Shown here piece after piece: positions 56,176 to 64,000 of a stretch of DNA of 64,000 nt. Within the stretch, counting starts at the first letter, position 1; every line of letters starts with the position of its first letter. The notes under the pieces were generated by a model. It made no database searches. It saw only the letters and a list, made by a program, of their open reading frames with translations, and had not been told where the DNA came from. The stretch covers positions 19,031 to 83,030 of the forward strand of contig NZ_LT607671.1 of the NCBI RefSeq assembly GCF_900095265.1, written 5' to 3'. This DNA is from Janthinobacterium sp. UMAB-56 (lineage in GTDB: Bacteria; Pseudomonadota; Gammaproteobacteria; Burkholderiales; Burkholderiaceae_D). A program made the translations under genes and the position numbers.

Positions 56176-56846
56176 CGGTGCTGCATGCGCGCCGTGCCGC
56201 CTTGCGCTGGCTGGGCGCCTGCGCCGCCACCGCGCTTGTGCCCCCGGCATGGGCCTTGCGCGCGGCCGCCGAAACGCAAGTGCGGCTGTCGCAAGCCCAG
56301 AGCCGCGCCTTCCAGGCCTGGATGCTGCGCATCGTCAATGCGCAGGTCGAACGTGGGCCGTCGCCGCGCTGGACGCACCGCGATTGCGCCGGCCTGGTGC
56401 GCTTTGCCGTCAACGAGGCATTGACCGTGCATGACGCGAAGTGGCTGCATGCGAATGGTATTGCCAGCGACCGGCGCCTGCCGCCCGAACTCGAGCTCGA
56501 TGCGCGCCAGGCGGCCTTGCGCAACCGCTGGGTGCAAACGGGCGGCAAGGTCGGCCACTTCGTCACGGCGCTGGCGCTGGTGCAGCACAACAGCCGGTTC
56601 ATCGCCCGCGAAGTCAGCCAGGCGCTGCCCGGCGATCTGCTGTTTTTCGACCAGGGCGATGAACAGCACCTGATGGTCTGGATGGGGGCGCGCATCGCCT
56701 ACCACACCGGCACCGTCACACCTGACGACAATGGTCTGCGGACCGTCGATATCAAAGAACTTACGAGCTGGAAGGACACGCGGTGGCAACCTTTGGTCAA
56801 CAATCCGAATTTCGCCGGTGTGTTCCGGCTGGCGTTCTTGTCATGA
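56172..56846 (+). CDS. yfaT: YfaT-like DUF1175 exported protein, NlpC/P60-like motifs
   Basis: 224 residues. N-terminal signal (LRWLGACAATALVPPAWALR) after a short basic stretch. Residues 66-85 (RWTHRDCAGLVRFAVNEALT) and 152-172 (LPGDLLFFDQGDEQHLMVWM) match the Cys and His blocks of NlpC/P60 cysteine peptidases: Cys72 in DCAGLV, the PGDLLFF turn, and His166 in QHLMVW. NlpC/P60 enzymes cut peptidoglycan stem peptides. DUF1175 is otherwise uncharacterised and the enzymatic idea is my inference. ATGA overlaps on both sides show translational coupling. Confidence 0.85.
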   Translation: MTVLHARRAALRWLGACAATALVPPAWALRAAAETQVRLSQAQSRAFQAWMLRIVNAQVERGPSPRWTHRDCAGLVRFAVNEALTVHDAKWLHANGIASDRRLPPELELDARQAALRNRWVQTGGKVGHFVTALALVQHNSRFIAREVSQALPGDLLFFDQGDEQHLMVWMGARIAYHTGTVTPDDNGLRTVDIKELTSWKDTRWQPLVNNPNFAGVFRLAFLS

Positions 56847-59800
56847 AGCTGCTATTTGCCAGCCTGCTGGCGCTGTTCATGCTGGGCAGTGCCGCCGCGC
56901 AGCAGCGCGAGTCCAGCAACGAGTCCAGCAACTACGCCACCTTCAAGGGCGAACCCTTTTTTCTGCTGTCGGACGCCAGCTACGGCAGCAGCGACGAGTC
57001 GCGCGTGCGGCTCGAAGTACCCGGCCGCGATATGGGGCGCATGAACCTGGAAGCGTATTCCGGCGCCGACATCGTCGTCTACCGCGTGCCAGAACCGATG
57101 GAGTTCCTGAAAAAGCAGCGCAATCTGCACCGCATCCAGGTCGAAGGTAATTACCAGGGCGAGGGCCTGGCCAACACCTTGAGCTTTCTGTGGGATAGCT
57201 GGTGGAAGCAGTCGCGCCTGGCCTGGCGCAAGCTGTTCTCCGGCGAGGCGCGCCGCGCGGTCACCAAGGAACAGCCGCAGCTGGCGACGAATGACGCGAT
57301 CCGCCGGCCGACCGTGTTCGCCAACCATCCGCAGTACAAGCCGATCAAGGGCATGGAGCTGGTTGACAGCTTTCGCTATCCGATCTGGCAGGCCAAGGCC
57401 ATCACACCGCCGAAAGGCGTCAAGCTCGATGGGTCGAGCAGCGATTTCATCGTCGCCGGCGCCGGTAACGTGATGATCCCTCTGGGCAAGCGCAAGCCAG
57501 GCCTGTACCTGATCGAGGCCATCATCGGCGAGCACCGCGCCACCACCCTGGTGTTCGTGTCGGACACGGTGGCCGTCACCAAGGTATCGTCCGGCCAGAT
57601 GCTGGTGTGGACGGCGCGGCGCGATACCAGCGCTGCCGTTGCCGGTGCCAGCGTGGCGTGGACCGACGGCACCGGCGTGCTGCAGTCGGCCATCACGGGT
57701 GCCGACGGCGTCGCCTCGCTCGAACGCGGCAGCCCGGAACACACCTATGTGCTGGGCCAGGATCGCGCCGGGGGTGTGTTCGTGTCCGAGAATTTTTACT
57801 ATGACAGCGAGATCTATAACACCAAGATTTATGCGCTGACCGATCGGCCACTGTACCGGCCCGGCGACGAAGTCAACGTCAAGTTTTTGGGGCGCGAATT
57901 TACTTCGGCGCGCGCATCGCAGGCGGCGACCAGCGCACCGCTCAGCCTCACCGTGCTCAATCCGAACGGCACGCCACTACTGACGCAAACGCTGCAGCTG
58001 TCCGGCGAGACGGGCGCAGACACGCGCTTCCGCCTGCCCACGGAAGCCACCGCCGGTGGCTATGAACTGCGCTTCAACTACAAGGATGGCGTGTATGGCG
58101 CGGCCTTCCGCGTGGCCGAATACATCAAGCCGCACTTTGAAATCAACGTCCAGCCATCGACACCGGAATTCAAGACGGGCGAAGCAGTCAAGGGCAGCAT
58201 CGCGCTGCGCTACCCGGATGGCAAGCCGGTGAAAAACGCGAAGATGACCCTGTCGCTGCGCAGCCAGCAAAACACCATGGTCGAGGGGGAGCTGCGTTAC
58301 AGCGGCCTGTTCCCGGTGGCCTTGAAGACTGAGGAAGTGACGAGCGATGGCAGTGGCAATGTGGACTTCACCTTGCCGCCCGCCGCCGATCCGTCGCGCT
58401 ACATATTGACCGTGCTGGCGACCGATGGCGCGGCTTACCGCGTCAAGGCGACGCGCGAGCTGATGATAGAACGCTCGAGCAGCAGCTACCAGTTGAAGGC
58501 CACGCGCCAGTTTTCCGATCCTGGCCAGGCCGTGCATTTCGACCTGGTGGCCAATGGCCAGGGCGCGGCGAAGCCCGTGCGCTGGCAGATGGTGCAGCTG
58601 GAAAAACAGAGCAAGACCGAAGGTGCGTTCGATCCGGCTGCCAAGGGATGGGATGTGACATTCCCGGCATCGGGCTCGTATCAGCTGGCGCTGCGCGATG
58701 AACGCGGCAACCTGCTGGCAGCAGCCAGCCACTGGGTCGCCGGCGATGGCGTGCAGACCACGCCGGGCAGCATCGAGATCGTGCTGGACCGCGCCCGCTA
58801 TCGTCCGGGTGACACCGCCGAGGCCTTGATCACTTTCTCGGACAAGGTCGACCAGGCGCTGTTGACGCTCGAACGCGACAAGGTGGAACATCATGGCTTG
58901 ATGGCCGGCGCTGCTGATTGGTATCAGGCGAAGCGCGTGGCGCCGCGGCAGTGGCGCGTACGCATTCCCGTCAGGGAGGAGCACGGCCCGAACATGACCT
59001 TCTCGGTGGCGTACACACGCAATGGCGACTTCGTGTTCGAGAACGCCGGCCTGCAAGTGATCGAGCCGCGCATCGCACTGCAGTTCAAGAGCGACAAGGA
59101 GGTCTACCAGCCGGGCGAGAAAGTAACCCTGGACGTCAGGGCGAGCCTGGACGGCAAGCCCCTAAGCACCCTGGTGGCGCTGGGCGTGGTCGATGAAATG
59201 ATTTATGTGCTGCAGCCGGAAATCGCGCCGGACATCGGCGACTTTTTCTACCACCCGCGCCGCAACAACGTGCGCACCACTGCCAGCCTGTCTTTCATCA
59301 GTTACGACATGGCGCAGGGGCGCACTGCCGGTGCGCCCGCGCGCCACAACTACAACGAGCGTGGCGTCAAGGTGCTGGAGCGTCCGCGCCGCGACAATAT
59401 CGACACCGCTTATTGGGGGCCATCGCTGAAGACCGACGCGAATGGCAACGCGCGCGTGAGTTTCACCATGCCCGACGCGCTGACCCGCTGGCGCATCACG
59501 GGCCGCGCGATGGATGCGCAGGGGCGCGTGGGCCAGCGTACCGCCTATCTGCGCTCGGACAAAAACTTCTACGCCAAGTGGACCGCGCCGGACTGGATGC
59601 GCGCCGGCGATGCGCCACGCGCCTCGGTGGCCGTGTTCAACCAGACTGGCAAGGAGCAGGCGCTCGACGTCGTTCTCTCAGGCGGCGCGCAGCCGAAGAC
59701 GGAAAAACTGTCCGCCAAGCCGGGCGTGAACTATGTCGAATTCCCGCTCGCTCCAGGGGCAGGGCCTCTGCGCCTGGAAGTAAAACAGAACGGAAAACTG

Positions 59801-61393
59801 GTCGACTCGCTCGACACGGCCCTGCAAACCTTGCCCGCTGCCTGGAGCAGCCCGCGTACGCTGGTGCTGCCGCTCGATGCTGCCACTAGTGAACTCGCGC
59901 TCAAGCTGCCGGCGGACGCGCGCAATATCCGCGTCTCGTTCGCGCAAGGCGCAGCCAGCCAGTTCGCGCGCATCGCCGATGACCTGATCGACTATCCGTA
60001 TGGCTGCGTGGAGCAGACGGCCAGCCGCTTGATTCCGCTGGCGCTGGCCACGCAAAGCCTGGGGCCGGACGCCGGCGCGGCAAGCGAACGCCTGCAAACG
60101 CTGCTCACGGCGCAGCGCCTGCGGTTGGTTTCCATGGCCGGCCCGAATGCCGTCTTCGGCTGGTGGGGCAATGCCACGGCCGGTAATGCCTTGATGACGG
60201 CCTACGCCTATTACGCCGACTGGTACGCGGCGCGCGCGCTGCGCATCGAGCTGCCGCCCGAGCACTGGAACAAGCTGCTGGCCGTCTACAGCGAACATGG
60301 TTTGAAGGACGCGATGGGCGACCGCGCGCTGGTGTTGTGGATGGCGCGCGAGATGGGCCTGCCCACGCAGACACTGGCAGCTGGCCTGGTGGATGATAGC
60401 GCGCTCGCCGTCCTGGGCGGCAAGCCGCGCCTGGCGGGCGACAGCGGCAGCCTTCTGCTGGGCGCAGCCCCTGATCGCGAAGCGCAAGCGATGAGCCTTG
60501 GCCTGGTGGCGCTGGTCGGCAGCCAGAATGGCATCGGCCTGCCTTCGGCGTTGCAGCAGCAGGTCGCCGATTCCTGGCAGGTACTGCGCGCGTCGAAAGC
60601 CCCGGTGGCACAGGCCCTGCTGATGCTGGCCGGCGAAGTGCCGCCATCGCAGGCCGACGCGGTGCTGGCCGGCGTGCGCGCCGAGATGCCGACCCTGGAC
60701 CGCGCGATGACCTTGCTGTGGGTGCAAAAGAAGCTGGGCGGCGCATCGTTCGGCAAGGGACCCGCCGTGGCGCTGGACGGTGCATGGCAAAGACGCGACA
60801 GCCGCAGCGGCCAGCCGCTCTGGCGCTGGACGGACACCAGGAGTAGTCCCGATAAATTGCGTCTCGCCGCATCGACTCCGGCACCGGCCGGCACGTTGGC
60901 CGTGGTGCAGTACGAGAGCCATGCCGTCGAAACGCAGACCCTGCCGGTCACCGTCGAACGTCGCATCCTGCGCATGAAGGCGGGCAAGGGGGGCTACACG
61001 ACGGAGCTGGTCAAGCCAGGGGAAGCGCTCAACACGGACGCGCTATACCTCGATGAAATCACCTTGCAAGCGGCGCCGGGCGCGAAACACCGCTTTGGCT
61101 TGCTGGAAGTGGCGCTGCCGCCAGGTGCCATGGTCGACTCGACCACCTGGGGCATGGTCATGGCGGGCGACAAGCCTGCCGCGCTGGAGCGCGCTCGCCA
61201 CACGGAGCGCCGCGATGGCTATGCCGTGCCGATCGAGCCTTTGGCCGGCGAGGTGACGGTGCGTCATTTGATTCGCTTTGCGCAGAAGGGGAGTTATGTG
61301 TTGCCGCCGGCGCGCTTTTACCGCATGTACCAGCCGGAGCAGAAAGCCTTCGAGGGCGGCGGCAAGAGTACGCGCGCGCTGAAGGTCGAGTGA
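56843..61393 (+). CDS. yfaS: alpha-2-macroglobulin family protein with CVEQ motif
   Basis: 1516 residues. Signal peptide from ATG 56843 (MKLLFASLLALFMLGSAAA). Macroglobulin-like beta domains fill the first half, with the conserved TDRPLYRPGDEVNVKFLGRE near residue 335. A second set of beta domains ends in ARVSFTMPDALTRWRITGRA, the usual A2M domain. The helical thioester-domain region has PYGCVEQTASRLIPLA with Cys1055 and Gln1058, the CxEQ pattern that forms a thioester in other macroglobulins. These proteins trap proteases by conformational change. E. coli YfaS and P. aeruginosa MagD are periplasmic relatives. Coupled to the genes on each side. Confidence 0.93.
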   Translation: MKLLFASLLALFMLGSAAAQQRESSNESSNYATFKGEPFFLLSDASYGSSDESRVRLEVPGRDMGRMNLEAYSGADIVVYRVPEPMEFLKKQRNLHRIQVEGNYQGEGLANTLSFLWDSWWKQSRLAWRKLFSGEARRAVTKEQPQLATNDAIRRPTVFANHPQYKPIKGMELVDSFRYPIWQAKAITPPKGVKLDGSSSDFIVAGAGNVMIPLGKRKPGLYLIEAIIGEHRATTLVFVSDTVAVTKVSSGQMLVWTARRDTSAAVAGASVAWTDGTGVLQSAITGADGVASLERGSPEHTYVLGQDRAGGVFVSENFYYDSEIYNTKIYALTDRPLYRPGDEVNVKFLGREFTSARASQAATSAPLSLTVLNPNGTPLLTQTLQLSGETGADTRFRLPTEATAGGYELRFNYKDGVYGAAFRVAEYIKPHFEINVQPSTPEFKTGEAVKGSIALRYPDGKPVKNAKMTLSLRSQQNTMVEGELRYSGLFPVALKTEEVTSDGSGNVDFTLPPAADPSRYILTVLATDGAAYRVKATRELMIERSSSSYQLKATRQFSDPGQAVHFDLVANGQGAAKPVRWQMVQLEKQSKTEGAFDPAAKGWDVTFPASGSYQLALRDERGNLLAAASHWVAGDGVQTTPGSIEIVLDRARYRPGDTAEALITFSDKVDQALLTLERDKVEHHGLMAGAADWYQAKRVAPRQWRVRIPVREEHGPNMTFSVAYTRNGDFVFENAGLQVIEPRIALQFKSDKEVYQPGEKVTLDVRASLDGKPLSTLVALGVVDEMIYVLQPEIAPDIGDFFYHPRRNNVRTTASLSFISYDMAQGRTAGAPARHNYNERGVKVLERPRRDNIDTAYWGPSLKTDANGNARVSFTMPDALTRWRITGRAMDAQGRVGQRTAYLRSDKNFYAKWTAPDWMRAGDAPRASVAVFNQTGKEQALDVVLSGGAQPKTEKLSAKPGVNYVEFPLAPGAGPLRLEVKQNGKLVDSLDTALQTLPAAWSSPRTLVLPLDAATSELALKLPADARNIRVSFAQGAASQFARIADDLIDYPYGCVEQTASRLIPLALATQSLGPDAGAASERLQTLLTAQRLRLVSMAGPNAVFGWWGNATAGNALMTAYAYYADWYAARALRIELPPEHWNKLLAVYSEHGLKDAMGDRALVLWMAREMGLPTQTLAAGLVDDSALAVLGGKPRLAGDSGSLLLGAAPDREAQAMSLGLVALVGSQNGIGLPSALQQQVADSWQVLRASKAPVAQALLMLAGEVPPSQADAVLAGVRAEMPTLDRAMTLLWVQKKLGGASFGKGPAVALDGAWQRRDSRSGQPLWRWTDTRSSPDKLRLAASTPAPAGTLAVVQYESHAVETQTLPVTVERRILRMKAGKGGYTTELVKPGEALNTDALYLDEITLQAAPGAKHRFGLLEVALPPGAMVDSTTWGMVMAGDKPAALERARHTERRDGYAVPIEPLAGEVTVRHLIRFAQKGSYVLPPARFYRMYQPEQKAFEGGGKSTRALKVE

Positions 61394-63075
61394 TGCGCGT
61401 GATACGTCCTGCATTGATGGTGACCCTGTTGTGGGCAGTGCCCGCCTGGTCTGCATCGCTGGATGTGGCCTGGTGGCGCGATGGCAAGACGGAGGTGCGG
61501 CAGTTGCGCCAGGGTGGCGCGCCACCGCCCCCGTTTGACGGCACGCGGCAGGTGCCGCTGGCCAGCCTGTGGAAGCTGTTCGTGTATGTCTATGCGACGG
61601 ATAACAAGGTGGCGATGCCGGACTACCGCTGCGGCGGCCGCGATCCGGAAGAAGTGTATTGCTGCGATGCGGGCCAGAGCATCGGCCACGACGCGGCGCT
61701 GGCACAGTCCTGCGGCCCATTTTTTTCGCCCAGGCGTTTGATGATCGCGCCCGCTTCATGGCGCCAGTACTGGACCGACCGCCTGGGCGCGGCGCCCGCA
61801 GGGGACTTTGCCTGGCTGGCGGATCCCGCACAACTGGCGCCGGCGCGCATGGTGCGCCTGGACAGCCTGCTGCGTGCGCTGGACAGCATCCCGGCCGCCA
61901 GCCGCCAGGACGCCGAAGCGGCGCTGCTGCGCGTGGTGCTGGATGGGCGTGGTGGGCGTGGCGCTGGTACGGCGCGCTGGTTCGGTAGTCAGTTGCGCGT
62001 GAAAACGTATTCGTGGCACCAGGCGGGCGGACGGATAGGTGGCGCGGCCGGCTGGCTGGCCGATGGCACGCCGATCTGGTTTGGCGGCGCGGGTGGCAGC
62101 AGCAATGTCTTTGAACAGTGGGCCCCCAGGCTGGCCGCCAGCTTGCCGAAAGTCGGTGCGGCCGATGATGGCGGCTGCGTGGTGGTCGATTACTTCAAGC
62201 GCTATCCGATTCGCGCCGTGCGCGGCGAACGTGGCGTGGCCGTACCCGGGCCGCTGAATGGCCGCTACCATGTGCAATTCGAGAATGGCCAGAACCTCGC
62301 CTTGCGAAGCACCGGCGAGTTGATGCTGCTGCAAGAGAAGGGCGGCCGTCCGCAATTGCGTGGCCGCTTCGGCGTCAATGAATATGTGGCGCGGGTGCTC
62401 GACCGCGAAGCGAATGCTGGCGAGCCGGAAGCGGCCAAGGCGCTGGCGATTGCCGCGCGCACGTATCTGCAGCAGAACGCGGTGACCGTGGCGGGCTGCC
62501 AGCAGATCGCCGACAGCAGCGCGACCCAGCGCGTCAGCCCCAGCCCCGCCACGCCGGCGGCGCTGGCGATTGCGCGCTGGACCGACCAGTTGATCGTCGA
62601 TGGCGTCACTGTGCGCTATCACGGCAATCAGGCGGCCGAGGGGACCATGGCGTGGAGCGAGGCGGTGCGCCAGGCCAAACAGGGCAAGCACTATGATGAA
62701 TTGCTGGCGGCGGCCTATCCCGGCGGGGCGCTGAGCACCTTTGGCAACGCCGGTGCGCGTTGCCGTCGCCTGGCGCAGAACGAGGATTGGCTGGCGCGGT
62801 CCGTACCGCGCTGGCAGCGCGTGCTGCTGCGCGAGGCCGGTTACGAGGCGCCGCTGCAGGCGCCGCTGGTCTGTGCCCTGTCCAGTGGCGCGCCGTATTC
62901 GGAACAGTCGCGCAACCGCATCTTCATGCGCCCGCTGGCCACGCGCGAAGACCGCATCACCTTGGCCCATGAATATTTACACCTAGGCCTGCGCCGCCAT
63001 CCGCGCGGCCAGGACGAAGAATATGTCGAGCGGCTGGCCCGTCGGCTCGTCGACCTTAATCTGGAGGCCCTGTGA
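61393..63075 (+). CDS. yfaQ: YfaQ-like DUF2300 exported protein, multi-domain
   Basis: 560 residues. Signal peptide MRVIRPALMVTLLWAVPAWSA. Three regions stand out. Residues 50-230 resemble a degenerate penicillin-binding fold: SLWK at 58-61, SCG at 106-108, and VKTYSWHQAGG at the KTG position. Residues about 300-440 match SpoIID lytic transglycosylases: VNEYVARVLDREANAGEPEA then KALAIAARTYLQQNA, with Glu339 at the catalytic position. The end has HEYLHLGLRRHP (His526, Glu527, His530), an HExxH-type metal motif. Whether any part is active is unknown. The ATG overlaps the yfaS stop; GGTCGAG precedes it. Confidence 0.85.
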   Translation: MRVIRPALMVTLLWAVPAWSASLDVAWWRDGKTEVRQLRQGGAPPPPFDGTRQVPLASLWKLFVYVYATDNKVAMPDYRCGGRDPEEVYCCDAGQSIGHDAALAQSCGPFFSPRRLMIAPASWRQYWTDRLGAAPAGDFAWLADPAQLAPARMVRLDSLLRALDSIPAASRQDAEAALLRVVLDGRGGRGAGTARWFGSQLRVKTYSWHQAGGRIGGAAGWLADGTPIWFGGAGGSSNVFEQWAPRLAASLPKVGAADDGGCVVVDYFKRYPIRAVRGERGVAVPGPLNGRYHVQFENGQNLALRSTGELMLLQEKGGRPQLRGRFGVNEYVARVLDREANAGEPEAAKALAIAARTYLQQNAVTVAGCQQIADSSATQRVSPSPATPAALAIARWTDQLIVDGVTVRYHGNQAAEGTMAWSEAVRQAKQGKHYDELLAAAYPGGALSTFGNAGARCRRLAQNEDWLARSVPRWQRVLLREAGYEAPLQAPLVCALSSGAPYSEQSRNRIFMRPLATREDRITLAHEYLHLGLRRHPRGQDEEYVERLARRLVDLNLEAL

Positions 63076-63833
63076 GTTTTTTTATCCGTTGCGCTATTCC
63101 GCTAATGCTATTGCCCCTCTGGGCGCAGGCCCAGGTCACCATCGATGCGCCAAAAGCCGGCTGGCGCAATTCGGCCGGCGTGCGCGAGGGCTACACGCAA
63201 GCAGTCAATTATCCCGCCGCGTCGGTTAACCTGCAGCCGGGCCAGGCCGAGACGGCGCAGATACGGGGACGCATCGCGGGCGCCCTCAAGGGCAAACCCG
63301 CCACCCTTGTGGTCAACGGGGTGGCAATGCCGATGGAAGTGGGCGAGGACGGCAGCTATGGCCGCCCCTATGGCTTTGGCAGCGGCTCGAACAGCGTGGA
63401 AGTGCGCTCGCCGGATGGCCGGAGCCGCGCGCGCACCCAGTTTGTCGACAGCTACCAGGGCAAGACCCAGGCGCGCTTGCGTATCGTGCTGTCCTGGGAC
63501 AGTGCAGGCACCGACCTCGATCTGCATGTGGTCACGCCGGACGGTGGCCACGCCTGGTACGGCAATCGCGTATTGAAAGATGGTGGCGCGCTGGATGTGG
63601 ACGTGACCACCGGCTATGGCCCGGAAATCTTTTCCAGCGCGGCGCCCCTGAAGGGCAATTATCACGCCTATGTGAATTACTACGGCAGTGGCGAGAACAG
63701 CGCCATGCTGACCGTCGCCCGCCTGTCGATCATCACCAACGAAGGCACGCCGCGCGAAAAGCTGCAGAGCTTCCAGGTGCCGATGCGGGCCGCTGGCGAA
63801 CTGACCCTGGTGAAATCATTCGTCTTGCCATAA
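63072..63833 (+). CDS. yfaP: YfaP-like DUF2135 exported protein
   Basis: 253 residues, GTG start with GGAGG five bases upstream (63063-63067). Signal peptide (FFIRCAIPLMLLPLWAQA). The DUF2135 core is at residues about 130-225: RIVLSWDSAGTDLDLHVVTP, DGGALDVDVTTGYGPEIFSS and GNYHAYVNYYGSG, beta-sandwich in style, with acidic residues that may bind calcium. Last gene of the yfa operon; the P. aeruginosa counterpart is reported in the MagD complex. Start overlaps the yfaQ stop. No terminator hairpin is visible before the next promoter. Confidence 0.88.
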   Translation: MSFFIRCAIPLMLLPLWAQAQVTIDAPKAGWRNSAGVREGYTQAVNYPAASVNLQPGQAETAQIRGRIAGALKGKPATLVVNGVAMPMEVGEDGSYGRPYGFGSGSNSVEVRSPDGRSRARTQFVDSYQGKTQARLRIVLSWDSAGTDLDLHVVTPDGGHAWYGNRVLKDGGALDVDVTTGYGPEIFSSAAPLKGNYHAYVNYYGSGENSAMLTVARLSIITNEGTPREKLQSFQVPMRAAGELTLVKSFVLP

Positions 63834-63840
63834 ATGGCAC

Positions 63841-63869
63841 TTGCGGACACGCTGTTGCTTGGCTATAAT
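63841..63869 (+). promoter_or_regulatory. sigma-70 promoter, upstream one of a tandem pair
   Basis: TTGCGG at 63841-63846, 17 bp spacer, perfect -10 TATAAT at 63864-63869, followed by a GC-rich stretch (CGCCCCCTCG) of the sort seen at stringently controlled stable-RNA promoters. It starts seven bases after the yfaP stop. Confidence 0.7.
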
Positions 63870-63927
63870 TCGCCCCCTCGCTGAACGACGCATGCAAATG
63901 CCGAGTAAAGCAGGGTGAAAAAGAAGG

Positions 63928-63956
63928 TTGACGAAATTCTGCAAACGCTTCATACT
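63928..63956 (+). promoter_or_regulatory. sigma-70 promoter, downstream one of a tandem pair; likely rRNA leader
   Basis: TTGACG at 63928-63933, 17 bp spacer, CATACT at 63951-63956. No reading frame follows in the remaining 44 bases. Tandem promoters with a GC-rich discriminator suggest the leader of an rRNA or tRNA operon starting beyond the window; this is inference. Confidence 0.6.
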
Positions 63957-64000
63957 CTTCCTTCTTCGCAGCTGACAAACACAACGCTTTGTCGATAGCG

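Overview
This window is a piece of a GC-rich Gram-negative chromosome and spans the replication origin region. The order yidC-yidD-rnpA-rpmH / dnaA-dnaN-gyrB, a TarH/4HB-type and Cache-type chemoreceptor set, a Mla/Mce-type lipid transport operon and the style of the proteins fit a betaproteobacterium. My best guess is Oxalobacteraceae, close to Janthinobacterium or Massilia; this is inference from protein resemblance, not a database match. I see no prophage, insertion sequence, CRISPR array, tRNA or rRNA gene inside the window. Coding density is high, with very few long gaps.

Layout. 1-8.5 kb: a truncated AraC regulator, small hypothetical proteins, a half-size EamA permease, a Cache-type chemoreceptor, a lipoprotein, a YfcG-like glutathione transferase, then a divergent unit of glcG/hbpS-like + uraH (hiuH) against a response regulator/sensor kinase pair that matches the E. 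coli HprRS/CusRS type. A CusR/HprR-like box lies between them. 8.5-17.3 kb: a 1112-residue Dna2/Nam7-type helicase and, divergent from it, a four-gene operon of YtrA-type GntR repressor, ABC ATPase, large permease with an extracytoplasmic domain, and exported S9 prolyl-oligopeptidase. A perfect inverted repeat sits over its promoter. 17.3-31.2 kb: two more chemoreceptors, DinB, MarC, AraC/EamA pair, a secreted MORN/YwqK-like repeat protein, an AI-2E family permease, a GGDEF diguanylate cyclase and a MarR-GNAT fusion regulator.

31.2-41.5 kb: the origin block. gyrB, dnaN and dnaA read leftwards; rpmH, rnpA, yidD, yidC and mnmE read rightwards; the 513 bp between dnaA and rpmH carries a perfect DnaA box and is the likely oriC. 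41.5-54.4 kb: a Cys-rich mini-protein, an Hpt protein, a CAP-domain lipoprotein, PssA, an aldo/keto reductase, a DacA-type carboxypeptidase, an alpha/beta hydrolase, a thioredoxin-like [2Fe-2S] ferredoxin, a VanZ protein, a complete permease-ATPase-MlaD-lipoprotein (Mce) operon and a B12-binding radical SAM protein.

54.5-63.8 kb: a tightly overlapping five-gene operon yfaA-yfaT-yfaS-yfaQ-yfaP (DUF2138, DUF1175, alpha-2-macroglobulin, DUF2300, DUF2135), corresponding to the E. coli yfa and P. aeruginosa mag loci. Its macroglobulin keeps a thioester-type CVEQ motif, and its partners show NlpC/P60-, PBP-, SpoIID- and HExxH-like motifs, which suggests a periplasmic protease-trap linked to peptidoglycan work. 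The window ends in two tandem sigma-70 promoters that look like a stable-RNA (probably rRNA) leader whose gene lies beyond the edge.
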